Source: Sphaerulina vaccinii
Lineage: Eukaryota > Ascomycota > Dothideomycetes > Mycosphaerellales > Mycosphaerellaceae
Direction of reading: 5' to 3'
Length of the DNA: 64,000 nucleotides
Assembly: GCA_022570795.1 (NCBI GenBank)
Contig: JAKUDP010000002.1
Coordinates: 2,108,001 to 2,172,000, forward strand
The translations under genes and the position numbers were made by a program. Below are positions 53,947 to 64,000 of the stretch, one piece after another. The notes below the pieces were generated by a model. That model did not search any database. It was given only the letters and a program-made list of their open reading frames with translations, and had not been told where the DNA came from. How positions within the stretch are numbered: position 1 is the stretch's first letter; every line of letters starts with the position of its first letter.

Positions 53947-55643
53947 ATGAGCAGTGAGTTCTGATCCGCTATCTTTCTTTTCTTCCTCCATCCCTTCACT
54001 TCTCAGGTCATCACTGCGCCATTCTTGGCAGAGTGGTATACCATCAGCACTAGCATCGCTGTGTGTCCATATACCAAGACAACACCGCCCGCGCTCTATT
54101 CCGCCACGGCTTGGCTGCTGGCCAGCCACCCGCAACATTCGCCGCAACAATCATTGATCAACAGCGCCGCACCGTACTCTCCGTCCATCTACTGATGAAG
54201 TGATCTTTCTCCCTCCACAGGCAGTATCAAACGAGCCATTCGGCGCACCACATCCTCCTTCACCAACGCCATGCCGAGCAACAACAGACCCAATGGACAC
54301 GCAGGAGGAGATTCAGACGAGCGCACACCTCTCGTGAGCGATTCGAGCAGGTTAGGAAACACTTCGCGCTTGACGACGAACAGCAATGGAGAGCCACTGT
54401 CAAAGGACGGCCGGTGGTATGTGAGGGTGCCGAGCAACTTTGTGCGCTTGACGTGGTTGACTCTCGCGAGCAACTATGTCAATGTGCTGCTTGTGACAGT
54501 GCCAGCGGGTATCATTGTGGGCGCAATGGGATTGAACCCTACTGCAGTCTTCATCATCAACTTCCTCGCCATTGTGCCATTGGCGGGACTCTTGTCATTC
54601 GCAACTGAAGAGCTCTCGGTCAAGCTTGGTCAAACACTGGGAGGACTTATGAATGCGACTTTCGGAAATGCTGTGGAACTGATTGTGAGTTCCTACTTGG
54701 GAGCGCTGGGAAACATGCGCATACTTACGGAAACTAGGTCTCTATTGTTGCGCTGCGAAAAGGCGAAATCCGAATCGTCCAGGCCAGCATGTTGGGTTCG
54801 ATATTGTCCAACATCCTTCTGGTGCTCGGCTGCTGCTTCATCGCATCTGGACTACGACGCGGCGAAAGCAGATTCAACGAAACAGTGGCATCAACCATGT
54901 CTTCCCTGATGGCAGTTGCCGCAACCTCTCTTATTATTCCCGCAACCATGTACGCTGCTCTTACCAAGAGCGACGCAGACTCTGTCACCAACATCCTGGT
55001 CCTATCTCGTGGAACTGCTATCATTTTGCTCATTCTCTACGTCCTATACTTGGTCTTCCAGCTGAAGACACACGCCCACCTTTTCGATGCCGAAGCTCAA
55101 GACGGTGAAGATGGAGAAGAGAAAGAGCCAGAGATCCTCGGTCCTATCCCTGCCATGATCTGCCTTATCTTGGTAACAGTCCTGGTTGCTGTTTGCGCCG
55201 AATACCTTGTGGACAGCATCGATTCAATCGTAGCTTCTTCCGGCATCAGCAAGACCTTCATCGGTCTCATCCTACTTCCAATCGTCGGCAACGCAGCAGA
55301 ACACGTCACCGCAGTTGTGGTCGCATGGAAGGACAAGATGGATCTTGCCGTGGGCGTTGCCATTGGCTCTTCGATGCAGATCGCGCTCTTCGTTACACCA
55401 TTTCTAGTTATTTTAGGCTGGATCATTGGTGAAGAGATGACTCTACACTTTCAGGGCTTCGAGACTGTGGTATTCTTCCTTAGTGTTCTGGTTGTAAACT
55501 ACTTGATCCAAGATGGCAAGAGCAATTACCTCGAAGGTTGCATGTGTCTCGGCACATACATCATTATTGCTTTGGCCTTCTGGGTGTACCCGGAGGATGC
55601 TGGCGACATTGGAAGCATGGCCTCCGGTTTTTTTGGTCATTGA
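53947..55643 (+). CDS. Vacuolar Ca2+/H+ exchanger (CAX/Vcx1 family)
   Basis: Coding sequence join(53947..53953,54221..54684,54738..55643), 458 aa. The 7-nt first exon (ATGAGCA) splices through a 267-nt intron (GTGAGT...CCACAG) to give MSSSIKRAIRRTTSSFTN. Alternatively translation starts at the in-frame ATG at 54271. Intron 2 is GTGAGT...AACTAG. The protein has about 11 membrane segments and both CAX repeats: GGLMNATFGNAVELIVSIVAL with QASMLGSILSNILLVLG, and LPIVGNAAEHVTAVVVAW with GVAIGSSMQIALFVTP. An acidic loop (EAQDGEDGEEKEPE) separates the halves, as in yeast Vcx1. It uses the vacuolar proton gradient to sequester cytosolic Ca2+ after signalling. Identity is very secure; only the N-terminus is uncertain. 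Confidence 0.93.
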
Positions 55644-56612
55644 ATAACTTTGAAAGTTTGTAAGTTTGGAGCAGCTCAACAAGTGTCAGAGGTCTGCTTG
55701 GATAAAGAGGAAAGGAAGTCCGACTTGTACGATGGGCTTCTGAGAAAGGAAATGAAGCGCGAACCGATATGGATAAGGTCTTCCACTGTGTATCATACAA
55801 CCAAGCCCAAGCACACATGTGCACGATTTATCATTGCAACCCTAGTCCCCATCCTTGGGTGTCCTGAGAGCTGCCTTCTGGCTATCACTAGCTCTCATGT
55901 GAGTTGCCATTAGCCGCGGACTTCTTGGTGTACAATTTGCTTATGTCACTAGAACAAGCTTCTCCTTGATGAGAGTTCATATCTCGACCACGGATGCCGC
56001 GCAAGTTGGAAGCTTTGGTCGTAATCTTGGTGAGTCAGCGAGCTTACTTCATCTACCGAGCTGCAGATCCTATACCAGCGCCACAAACCCGTACTTCAGG
56101 AGATTTCGCCAAGCCGCACTTCCAGACCGTCCCTCTCGACAGATTCATGCCAGAATGGATTCAAAGTTGGCAGGCAGTATATTGCGTATCTCACCAGTTC
56201 GCATACCAACTTTCGCGTTATTTTGCAGTCGAGCGAGGGAGAAGTAACGACTTCTTACATCTGGTTGGTGAACGATGAACGATGCGCGCCACTGTATGTC
56301 TTACTAGCAGCCACATCACCACGACACAATCCATGTCAATGCCGTTTAGAAGCGAATCACAATATGCTCTGGATACGCCAGTGCCACTTTACACTTTCAA
56401 CCATCTTCAAGCACCAAGCATCATTTTGGAAAGGCCAAATAGTCCACAGCAGGGGCGCTGATCACGCTATATGGTCCATAGCACCCCATCCCGCGCAATA
56501 CGAGATATGGCTGGTTGACCTAAACGACTGAACGAGAGACGAGACGCGACCGCCTCAGCATCCACTCCTCCGGCATCTTGTACCTCGCGTACAGCCACGA
56601 ACAACACGACCG
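55644..56612. other. Intergenic region, no gene seen
   Basis: About 1 kb between the exchanger and the Zn2Cys6 gene. Short frames only; it probably contains 3' UTR and the regulator's promoter. Confidence 0.45.
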
Positions 56613-58694
56613 ATGACGATACCAGTCGTACGGAAACGAGCAAAGAAACCAAAGACTCGGACTGGTTGCCGTACTTGTCGAGCGAGATACATCAAGTGTG
56701 ACGAAGGTCGGCCCGCATGCAGGAAGTGCATTGCATCCAATCGCGAATGTGCTGGCTATGATATTGTTGCGAGAGGACCTGCTCCGAAAGGCGGCGGAGC
56801 ACCACTACTTCCCAAGACTGATGATGGCGGCTTACCGATCCTGTACCCGTTGGCCAAGCCAGGGATTTGCGTGGTACAGTTGAGTGTTCATGAAGCTCAA
56901 GCTTACGACTTCTTTCGCTTCCAAACAGTCAATCAACTACCTGGTAGCTCTTGGACCTTATCGTGGCAGAGACTGGCGCTGGAGACTGGACATCGTGAAC
57001 CAGCGATCACACATGCTGCTTGTGCTCTCGGATCTCTCCATCGAAGCCTTGCTGCTGAAGTAGTACCTACCGGTGGACAAGACCAACAACATTTCGCGCT
57101 TACTCAATACAACAAAGCTTTGGGATTTGTGAGGAGGTACATTGAGACGCTGGCAGATGGAGCTCTAAGCCATGATGTCGAAGTCGTGTTGCTTGTCAGT
57201 CTGCTGTTCTTCTGCTTCGAGATCTTGCACGGAGAAGATAAACGTGCAACACTTCATCTCCAAACCGGGTTGAGAATCCTATACGAACGAGTGAAACGGC
57301 TCGATGTATATCGTGCCTCGTGCACTACTCAACAGCACGACAAGAGAGTCGTACGCATGCAGACACGACCACGCACCAACATGGATGTGCTGCTGCAAAT
57401 ATTTGTACGACTGGATGGAGATTTGACTATCATCGGCGCTGAGGAGCCGTTTCTGTTTCCTGTCTGCAACGAGCGGATCCCAATGGTGTTCTACTCGATT
57501 GAAGAGGCCATGGTAAGAACAACGCAGGGCGCACACCTGATACACCTGCTTACTTGTGCACTGTTATCTGTAGGTACACCTCGACACATTGGCCACAGCT
57601 GCACACAGTGTGTGTCGAGAGACTGTGTTGTTGGCTGACAGTCGACTAGCGGTGGAAAGGGAAGGGTATCTGGAGATGGATGAGGATATGCGCAATTGTC
57701 TATCATGCGCGTACTCTCGCATTGTAACGTTGTCTGCACATCAAGAGCAGCGGTTGGCGAAGGTCAAGGAAGATGTCAAGGTATATGTGATTACTTGTCA
57801 TGGAGTCGAGTTAATTGCTGACCTATTTGTTTGAAGGCGTGGATGTCAGCACTCGCATCCTTACCCATCAACCACGCGAAGAAGTCGGCTCATCTGTTGA
57901 CTCAGATCCATTTCTTTTACACATGGTTCACTACGCTGAGCTGGCGAGATGGTGACGAGATGATGGTGGATCGCTTCGATCCTCAGTTCTCTCACATACT
58001 GACCTTGGCAGAACAGTATGTCAACGTGCAAGGAGAAAAGGAACCGGCAGGTGGAATGGAGACGGAGCCACAGAGCTTTCCACTATCGCGACAAGCCTTT
58101 ACTGTTGGCACAGACGTCGTGCCGTGCATTGCCATGATTGCATTCAAGGCGAGAAGCAGTTCGATCCGAAAGAGAGCCATCAAGCTGCTGAAGAACATCA
58201 ATCTCGCTGGCGTGTTCGACGGGTTCTACTTGGCTGCATTTGCGCAAATGGTTATGAATATGGAAGAGAGACACGCTCGAGAACTCAATGGCTTGCCTGA
58301 GGATACAGATCTGGAATGCCATCAGGTCCCTGGCGAGGCTCGGTTCATCGAGATTGAACTTTCACCTACGCGAGTAGAGGAAGGCGATGACCTGTTCTAC
58401 AAGAAAGTTACAGGTCGACTGGTCTACGCAAGGTACAAAGATTCGAGAACGCGAGAGTTGGACGTTGGCGAGGCCACTTCCTCTGTGGAGAGGCCACTAG
58501 ACGTGATAGCCGCCCAAGACGAATCGCAGAACAAGTGCTGTGGTGGAAATAACGGAAAAGAACCTGCACTATCGGTATCGAAGCTATCACCAAATGGTCT
58601 GTCGACTTCTCCAACAGGTGACATGGAAGCACCGCGAGGCTGGCAGATGCGAGGCACAGGTCACAGTGAGTGTCTGAGACGTCTACGATATTAA
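56613..58694 (+). CDS. Zn2Cys6 fungal transcription factor
   Basis: Coding sequence join(56613..57512,57574..57780,57837..58694), 654 aa if translation stops at 58694. The N-terminal binuclear zinc cluster has cysteines at 19, 22, 29, 36, 39 and 46 (C-x2-C-x6-C-x6-C-x2-C-x6-C), preceded by a basic run VRKRAKKPKTRTG. The middle region (about 90-300 and 370-560) is helical and resembles the fungal-specific regulatory domain (ALETGHREPAITHAACALGSLHRS, AYDFFRFQTVNQLPGSSW). Introns are standard, with acceptors CTGTAG and TTTGAAG. A better last-exon model may end at 58665 and splice onward into the exons listed at 58735-60241, giving about 1070 aa. It is likely a nuclear DNA-binding regulator; its targets are unknown. 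Confidence 0.85.
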
Positions 58695-58734
58695 CACGCC
58701 TACGATGTCTTGAACGCTAACAAAGTGGCTGAAG

Positions 58735-60241
58735 TACACCCTGACGACACGTACTTCGCGCCGGCTAGCATCTATCAGGACGAGCTTAGTACATTCGACC
58801 ACCAGACCTTGCCAGTTCGTTTTACGCCTTCGCCAGGTCAGAGCCACGGATTTGAACAGCGCAGTAAGTAGATATGCGCAGAATTGAACGTCCACAGTGC
58901 TAACGCCGCATCTGGAGTACACCTTGATGAGAGGTATAATCCTCAGTCCACGAATGCTCATGATGGCTCTGCTCCTACAGCGACAAATCACAGTTCAGAA
59001 GCCACTGGTACGCCCATACCCATGAACGACGCAACGATACGCACCCACGAACATTCTGACCATCTGTCGCCTCCATCACAGTCACTGGACGCAACAGAAT
59101 ACAATAGTAAGACGACGTTGAAGTTGATCTCTACCGCTCTCACTCGTTGGCTTTGCACTAACACAAGCACCTAGTACACGCATATATTCCCGCCGATTGC
59201 TCAAATCTTATGGACTTGAACGTTGAGAGCCCTCCAGCAGCAGCCGCATCATCGCCACATCCATATCCCGTAATTGGCCAACAAGCATGCGAAAAAGAAC
59301 AAGACTTGAAGACTCCCTCCGTAGGCAGAGGTCTATGGTCACATCTTTGGTCAAGTGGTATCAACAAGAATGCTCAGAGACCTATTGGAAGATTTGTGAG
59401 TTCTCCACAAGTCAATCAAAGAAGCCTAAAGCTACCACTTTTTGGCCACTTGATGAGACGTTGTCTAAAAAAGAATCAATCTGACAAGAAAGCAAAGCTG
59501 GCAATTTCAGATCTTGGCAGAGCCCAAACTACCAGTGTTGCGTACGTTTTACGATGTCCTTATTGTAGCGAGATATCGATATCCTTCTCGGCTTCGGGCG
59601 CCGCTGGACTTTGATCTACCACGATCGACCGAGATATGCCTTACGGACCTAGAAGAGTCATGCCACCAGCCTGGAAGCGAACGACGACTCGTCGGATCGA
59701 TATGCTCGAAGTCATGGAGACTACATCTCAACTCGAGCTTACCAACTGGCTGTTCGAAACTTTCGAAGAATGTGTCAATCAATTGCATCGTCGTGCCTTT
59801 GAGCTGTCATATGAACATTCACAGCTGGTTGAGTGCCCTCGGATGCGGCTTGTGGAGGCGAAGGAGATGCTGGGAGCACGATTCAGAAGAGTGAAGTGGA
59901 CACTGGGAGGCATCTTGATGGTCCCACACGATGCTCAAGAGCGGGAACAGCTGAGAATTGAGGTTGTAGAGGTGAGGAAAAGGATGAAAGATGAGATGAA
60001 GAACGCCCAGTCGCTCAAAGGGTTGATAGAGAATTTTCTCATCGTGGAGGCCGTGGAGAGGAGCAGCGTGCCGTCAGGAAGGAAGTATAGGAAGGATCGG
60101 GTAGATACAGTATATGGAGTACTTCCAGTGTTCGAGACGTCGTCATACACCCGCCGCTTGCGCGAAGGACACGGCCTCCTTTACAAGACGAGCTCGGAAG
60201 AGCAGGCGTCAGAGGGGCCCGGTGACACACCGTTTAGGTGA
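58735..60241 (+). CDS. Downstream exons, probably the 3' extension of the Zn2Cys6 gene
   Basis: Proposed exons 58735..58863, 58918..59106, 59175..59541 and 59653..60241 keep one open frame when joined to the preceding gene at 58665. Each intron has good signals: GTGAGT with CGCTAAC, GTAAGT with TGCTAAC, GTAAGA with CACTAAC, and GTACGT with acceptor CCTAG. The frame has no suitable ATG of its own, so these exons are best explained as part of the upstream gene. The encoded region is polar (HPDDTYFAPASIYQDEL, HLDERYNPQSTNAHDG) and ends with a charged helical segment (EREQLRIEVVEVRKRMKDEMKN). I recognise no domain. The last exon (59653-60241) is the least certain and might be a separate gene. Confidence 0.45.
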
Positions 60242-60889
60242 AGCGGAAGAGCCAAACGAGATCCCGGGCCTATGCGATATGGAGACAAGGCATTGGAGCC
60301 TGCCACGACGTGCTAGAATGTCGTGTTCGATTCCAGTCCAGTATGCAAACAAGTGTCAACATACACATCTCGACGTGTCCGAGTAAGTGTGTACTCAAGC
60401 AGTCTCAGCCATGGAGCAGGCAAGGGGCCACAAGCGGATGACTCCAAGAAGAAGCAGATGATGTGGCAGTGGCTCAGTCGTACCGCCGCAGCACGGCAGT
60501 TTCCTCACCAAGGAGAGAAATCAGCGGCGAAAGGACGGGGAAGCCCTCAAATACCTGAAACAGGTTGGCACTTTGCCACAGTATGCTGGTCATGGGGACC
60601 TGCACGACTGGAGACAGGGCTTGGGTCAGTATGGCGAGAGTGGCAAGATGGCAGAAGTCCAAGAGAAGGATGGCGTGAATGGCGAGATGAAGAACGAGAC
60701 TTCGGAGAAGGACGTCAAGGGGAAGGGGAAGGCTTAGGGGTGTTGAGAGGAATGACGACGGGTAGGATCGAGATCAGAGTAGCTGTATGTGCCGATTTTG
60801 AGTGTTCGACCAACGCTGAAATCGTTCTCCTTGTCCAGTTTGAGCACATCGATGTGTTGGTAGACAACAACGAATTCATCAATACAGCT
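60242..60889. other. Intergenic region, no gene supported
   Basis: About 0.65 kb between the extended regulator gene (+) and Stn1 (-). A 196-codon frame at 60323-60913 (+) overlaps the Stn1 3' end and has Gly/Arg/Glu-rich low complexity. I do not call it. Confidence 0.4.
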
Positions 60890-61681
60890 TCAGTCATCCC
60901 ACGGCATCTTTAGCACATTCGTCCCTTCCAACGCGCCTCGATCGTAATACTCGGCCCTCTCTCTCCTCTTTTGCTCAGTCTTCTCATCATGCAGCCTCCT
61001 CCGCTCCTCAACCTTTGCACTTTTCTTCTTCCTGCGTCTCGCCTTCTTCTCATCGACCTTTTCCTCCTCCTTCAACCTCGCATCGATAACCCTCTTCGCC
61101 TCCTCGTCCAGTACCCAAGGATGATTCAGCACTTTCCTCTTCCATTCCGCAACTTTACTCCAATACACAGCCTCATCATGCGTATCCTTCACGAACTTCA
61201 ATCTCTGGGCAATCAGCTGTCGAGATGTGTTGTACTTTTCAACTTTGCCCTCGGCGACAACCACAGTCCCAATTTCCACTTTCTTCTTCCCAATGTAGAC
61301 GGTCGGTAAGCCCATTTCAGTCATGACATCCACGTTCTCCAGGGTCGTCTTCGTCGAGTAAACAGCCCCGTTCATCTCCCGATATGCCACTGGCCTCTCC
61401 AGCTTGACTTCGATGTTCGCTCCACTCCCATCGTCCACAGTCAAGAGGATGTACTTTCCTCCAGCGACCATGTCAATCTGAGCCACATATCCGACGATGC
61501 GGACATACTGGATGGGGTGGTTCAGCCAAAACCAGACATGTTCACCGGCGAAGTGGGGTTCTTCGCGGAGATTGGTGTAGATGTCGAGGGCGGTGAGCTT
61601 GTTCCAGCGATCCCAGGTCGGAGAGGCGGAGAAGTAGCGGGCGGGATGGAGGAGGCCCTTATATGGGAAAGCGGTGTTCAT
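60890..61681 (-). CDS. stn1: CST complex OB-fold protein Stn1
   Basis: Intronless, 263 aa from the ATG at 61681 (MNTAFPYKGLLHPARYF). The same frame extends to an upstream ATG at 61804 that would add 41 residues; I prefer the shorter start because homologues begin just before this motif. Conserved Stn1 features: FSASPTWDRWNKLTALDIYT, HFAGEHVWFWLNHPIQYVRIVGYVAQID, KYILLTVDDGSGANIEVKL and VVAEGKVEKYNTSRQLIAQRL form one OB-fold (about residues 15-170). A Lys/Glu/Arg-rich coiled tail (KEEEKVDEKKARRRKKKSAK) follows. Stn1 binds single-stranded telomeric DNA with Ten1 and limits telomerase and fills in the C-strand. It is transcribed divergently from the J-protein gene at 61869. Confidence 0.88.
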   Translation of the reverse strand: MNTAFPYKGLLHPARYFSASPTWDRWNKLTALDIYTNLREEPHFAGEHVWFWLNHPIQYVRIVGYVAQIDMVAGGKYILLTVDDGSGANIEVKLERPVAYREMNGAVYSTKTTLENVDVMTEMGLPTVYIGKKKVEIGTVVVAEGKVEKYNTSRQLIAQRLKFVKDTHDEAVYWSKVAEWKRKVLNHPWVLDEEAKRVIDARLKEEEKVDEKKARRRKKKSAKVEERRRLHDEKTEQKRRERAEYYDRGALEGTNVLKMPWDD

Positions 61682-61868
61682 GTCATTGTCGTTGTTGGAG
61701 AGGAAGAGGAAGTAAATTAGAGAAGGAAAGTGTACGTCATTCGCAGGCAGTCGCGACGCGAAACCGACGCGTCTGGTTCGTGACTTCTTCAACTTCAACT
61801 TCATACATCAACGACATATAAGTACTCTACGCCGCCCACCTTTCGACTTCTCTTCGACATCACTCAAG

Positions 61869-62798
61869 ATGCCTAAACGCAAGCAGCAAGACGAGGAGGG
61901 GCTCGAGGACGAAGAAGAGGAGGAAATGCCAATATCCATCAATCCATACCTCGTCCTCGATCTCCCAGTAGACGCCTCCCAATCAGACATCAAAACCGCT
62001 TACCGCAAAGCTGCTCTCAAGTCTCACCCCGACAAAGTTGCAGAAGAACACAAAGACGCTGCGCACAAGCAATTCCAAGAAATCGCATTCGCATACGCCA
62101 TCCTCTCCGATGAGAGGAGGAGGAAACGCTACGACACTACTGGCTCGACCGAGGAAAGTCTTGATATCGAAGACGACGACTTCAATTGGGGCGACTTCTT
62201 CAGAGCGCAGTTCAAGGATGTAGTTACTGAGGAGAAGATCAATGACTTCGCGAAAGAGTACAAGGGCTCTGAAGAAGAGAGGCTGGCAGTGCTGGAAGCG
62301 TATACGAAATGTAAAGGTTCGATGAGCAAACTCTACGACTATGTCATGTTGAGCGATATGACCGAGGATGAGGATCGATTTCGTAAGATAATCGATGAGG
62401 CAATTGAGAAAGGGGAAGTGGAAGATCTGCCGAAGTACTCTGGCGAGAGTGAGAAGACTAGAAAAGCTAGGATTGCAAAGGCGAGGAGGGAGAAGGAGAG
62501 TGAGGCTGATGAGGCGGAGGAGCTAGGGGAGGAGATCAAGAAGAAAAGACAAGCCAAGGAGAGTGGGGGTGCAGGTGGGATAGGAGATTTGGCAGCGTTG
62601 ATTCAGCAGAGGCAGCAAGGAAGGGCGGAGAACTTTCTTGAGGGGCTGGAGGCGAAGTATGCTGCTAAGGAAAAGGGCAAGAAGGGCAAGAAAGGCGCGG
62701 CTGCAATGAATGAGCCGCCCGAGGAGGCTTTTGCTGCTATGGGGAAGAAGCGTGATGCCGTTGAGGGAGCGAGGAAGAAGAGTAGGACTCGGAAGTAG
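61869..62798 (+). CDS. DnaJ (J-domain) protein, DNAJC9-like
   Basis: Intronless, 309 aa, starting AAGATGCC. An acidic leader precedes the J-domain at about 25-92: NPYLVLDLPVDASQSDIKTA, AYRKAALKSHPDKV with the Hsp70-stimulating HPD at 53-55, and FQEIAFAYAILSDERRRKRYD. The middle region (DFNWGDFFRAQF, VTEEKINDFAKEYKGSEEER, GSMSKLYDYVMLS) is the signature segment of DNAJC9 proteins. The C-terminus is a Lys/Glu-rich helix and a basic tail (AVEGARKKSRTRK), a likely nuclear signal. Animal DNAJC9 is a histone H3-H4 chaperone that recruits Hsp70; a similar nuclear role is inferred. Confidence 0.92.
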   Translation: MPKRKQQDEEGLEDEEEEEMPISINPYLVLDLPVDASQSDIKTAYRKAALKSHPDKVAEEHKDAAHKQFQEIAFAYAILSDERRRKRYDTTGSTEESLDIEDDDFNWGDFFRAQFKDVVTEEKINDFAKEYKGSEEERLAVLEAYTKCKGSMSKLYDYVMLSDMTEDEDRFRKIIDEAIEKGEVEDLPKYSGESEKTRKARIAKARREKESEADEAEELGEEIKKKRQAKESGGAGGIGDLAALIQQRQQGRAENFLEGLEAKYAAKEKGKKGKKGAAAMNEPPEEAFAAMGKKRDAVEGARKKSRTRK

Positions 62799-63040
62799 AG
62801 CACTGCACCGAGATTCCAGTCCAAGACATAGCTTGCCTTCGAAAGCATGGCTATGCGAAAGATACGATACGATACCCAGAATGCATACCCACAAAGCAGA
62901 ATTCGAATGCATATGGCCCTCTGTCTCGCCTCCCACTCACTAGCCCATATTCCTAGTGATGACGCGGAAGGGGATGTCCATGACCTTGATCGCTCAATTC
63001 GCATACATGTACAAACTCCATTCCTCGTCCATCGATACCT

Positions 63041-64000
63041 AGTCGGCTTTGGTCTAGCGGTCTAACCATTAAGTCGTTGGCCTAGCTAACGCTTGGCAAG
63101 CACGGTCAAAAGGCATGTTATGAGGCCGAAGTGGTCTAGAATAGGTCTGGCTGCGCCCTTGCTGCTACTAACAGTGAGAAGTCGATTGTTTTTGCCTCGC
63201 AATCTGACTTTTTGCAATAACGACACCTTACTGCGTGATATTCATATATCCGCCAATGGTTCGCTTCCCAACGATCGGCCTTGGTCTAGTGGAATACCAG
63301 TAAGTCGTTAGCGTGTGCTGATGCTTGATAGGCACGTTCACGACACACGCTGCGAAGCCTAATATGCTTCTCGCTTTTCTGTCATGGCGGAAGGAGACAC
63401 AAGGAAGAGGCTGATTCTTTCGCTCCTTGATACGCTTCTTTTGCATTTCGCACTAGATCGACCAAGGAGTGTTACCTCCATATACCAGTCAGCATTTGGC
63501 TCATCAACAATCGGTCTTGGTCTAGTGGTGTACCAGTAAGTCGTTAGCGTATGCTGATGCTTGGTGAGCACAGACACGATGCAAACCTCCAAGCTATATC
63601 TGCTTGTAACGAGTGTATAAAAATGGCGTGAATCGACACTGCGAGAAGGAGAGGCCGAAATTTTTGCTCCGCGAGCAATCACTCTGCATCCCCTTCTAAA
63701 GCATCCCAGCAGTGTGACCTCCATATATCAGCCAGGATCTCGCTCCTCAATGGTCGGTCTTGGTCTAGTGAGAGTTTCAGTAAGTCGTCAGCCTTGTTGA
63801 TGCTTGATGGCAAGTGATGTTACGCAAAGTCCCAAGCCATATCGGCTTGACCCCACGCTTCCTTACTGTGAGAGGCAGGCCGATTGTTTTGCTCTTGTTT
63901 TGCTGCTCCGAACTAGCTATTTCAATTGCAATTGGGTGTGGTCCCTCTAAACTCTCCACGACCTTCTACTAATCGTCACCTGCCTTCAGAAATCCCTATA
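63041..64000 (+). repeat. Tandem array of about 235-bp structured units (four copies, runs to window edge)
   Basis: Four diverged units start with TTGGTCTAGTGG or a close variant at 63049, 63281, 63517 and 63760 (periods 232, 236 and 243). Each continues with a CAGTAAGTCGTTAGC-like block and TGATGCTTGATGG-like block. A hairpin begins 73-74 bases after each unit start: AGGCC/GGTCT (63123), GAAGC/GCTTC (63354), CAAGC/GCTTG (63590) and CAAGC/GCTTG (63833). The stem bases change between copies but stay paired. The start resembles a Pol III A-box (TGGYNNAGTGG). Just before unit 2 is GGTTCGCTTCC (63258), close to a B-box. No protein-coding explanation is convincing. Confidence 0.75.

Noticed and set aside
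60323..60913. Plus-strand frame of 196 codons
   Set aside because: Gly/Arg/Glu-rich low complexity, overlaps the Stn1 3' end antisense, and no supported start.
63228..63724. Minus-strand frames with a repeated HTLTTYWY peptide
   Set aside because: The repetition follows the DNA tandem array; frames are interrupted between units and show no protein-level conservation beyond the DNA repeat.

Overview
This window looks like nuclear DNA of a filamentous ascomycete (Pezizomycotina). A Dothideomycete is my best guess, but that is inference. Protein-coding genes are widely spaced on both strands. Most have zero to three short introns (about 45-110 nt) with GTRNGT-like donors, CTNAC/CTAAC branch sites and AG acceptors. 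The proteins are typical of filamentous fungi: conventional myosin, Red1-like zinc-finger protein, FHIP/RAI16 protein, fungal xanthine dioxygenase, Zn2Cys6 regulator, Stn1 and GPI-anchored wall proteins. No bacterial operon signals are present.

Layout. 1-2034 (-): head of a class II myosin heavy chain, running off the left edge. 2723-6082 (+): long acidic protein with a C-terminal C3H1 finger. 7060-10983 (+): AlkB-like 2OG-Fe(II) oxygenase with two zinc ribbons. 11-17 kb: gene-poor, with two small unknown genes. 16861-17639 (-): secreted GPI-type protein. 18587-19747 (+): epoxide hydrolase. 20281-20421 (+): interrupted tRNA-Gly. 21294-23112 (+): amino-acid permease. 24967-25479 (+): MED22. 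25.6-26.25 kb: two tRNA-like elements and a 16-bp minisatellite. 26375-30356 (-): Nudix NADH pyrophosphatase and an EST1/SMG7-type protein. 30.4-33.7 kb: no gene seen. 33674-36313 (+): FHIP protein. 36.3-43.5 kb: a 7-kb near-desert with at most decayed coding remnants.

43560-45296 (-): glycerol kinase. 46667-48103 (-) and 49031-51010 (+): a divergent pair of DHA1-type MFS transporters. 51380-52501 (-): xanthine dioxygenase (xanA type). 53947-55643 (+): vacuolar Ca2+/H+ exchanger. 56613-60241 (+): Zn2Cys6 regulator with a likely spliced 3' extension. 60890-61681 (-): Stn1, divergent from a DNAJC9-like J-protein at 61869-62798 (+). 63.0-64.0 kb: a tandem array of about 235-bp units with a tRNA A-box-like start and a covarying hairpin.

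The genes do not form one obvious pathway. Sub-themes are nuclear RNA/telomere biology (Red1-like, EST1-type, Stn1), nutrient uptake and catabolism (amino-acid permease, two MFS, glycerol kinase, xanthine dioxygenase), and endosome/actin motor function (FHIP, myosin II). The most unusual material is non-coding: a nuclear tRNA-Gly with an apparent GT...AG insertion in the D-loop, a related pair of tRNA-like elements with long anticodon insertions, and the terminal structured repeat array.
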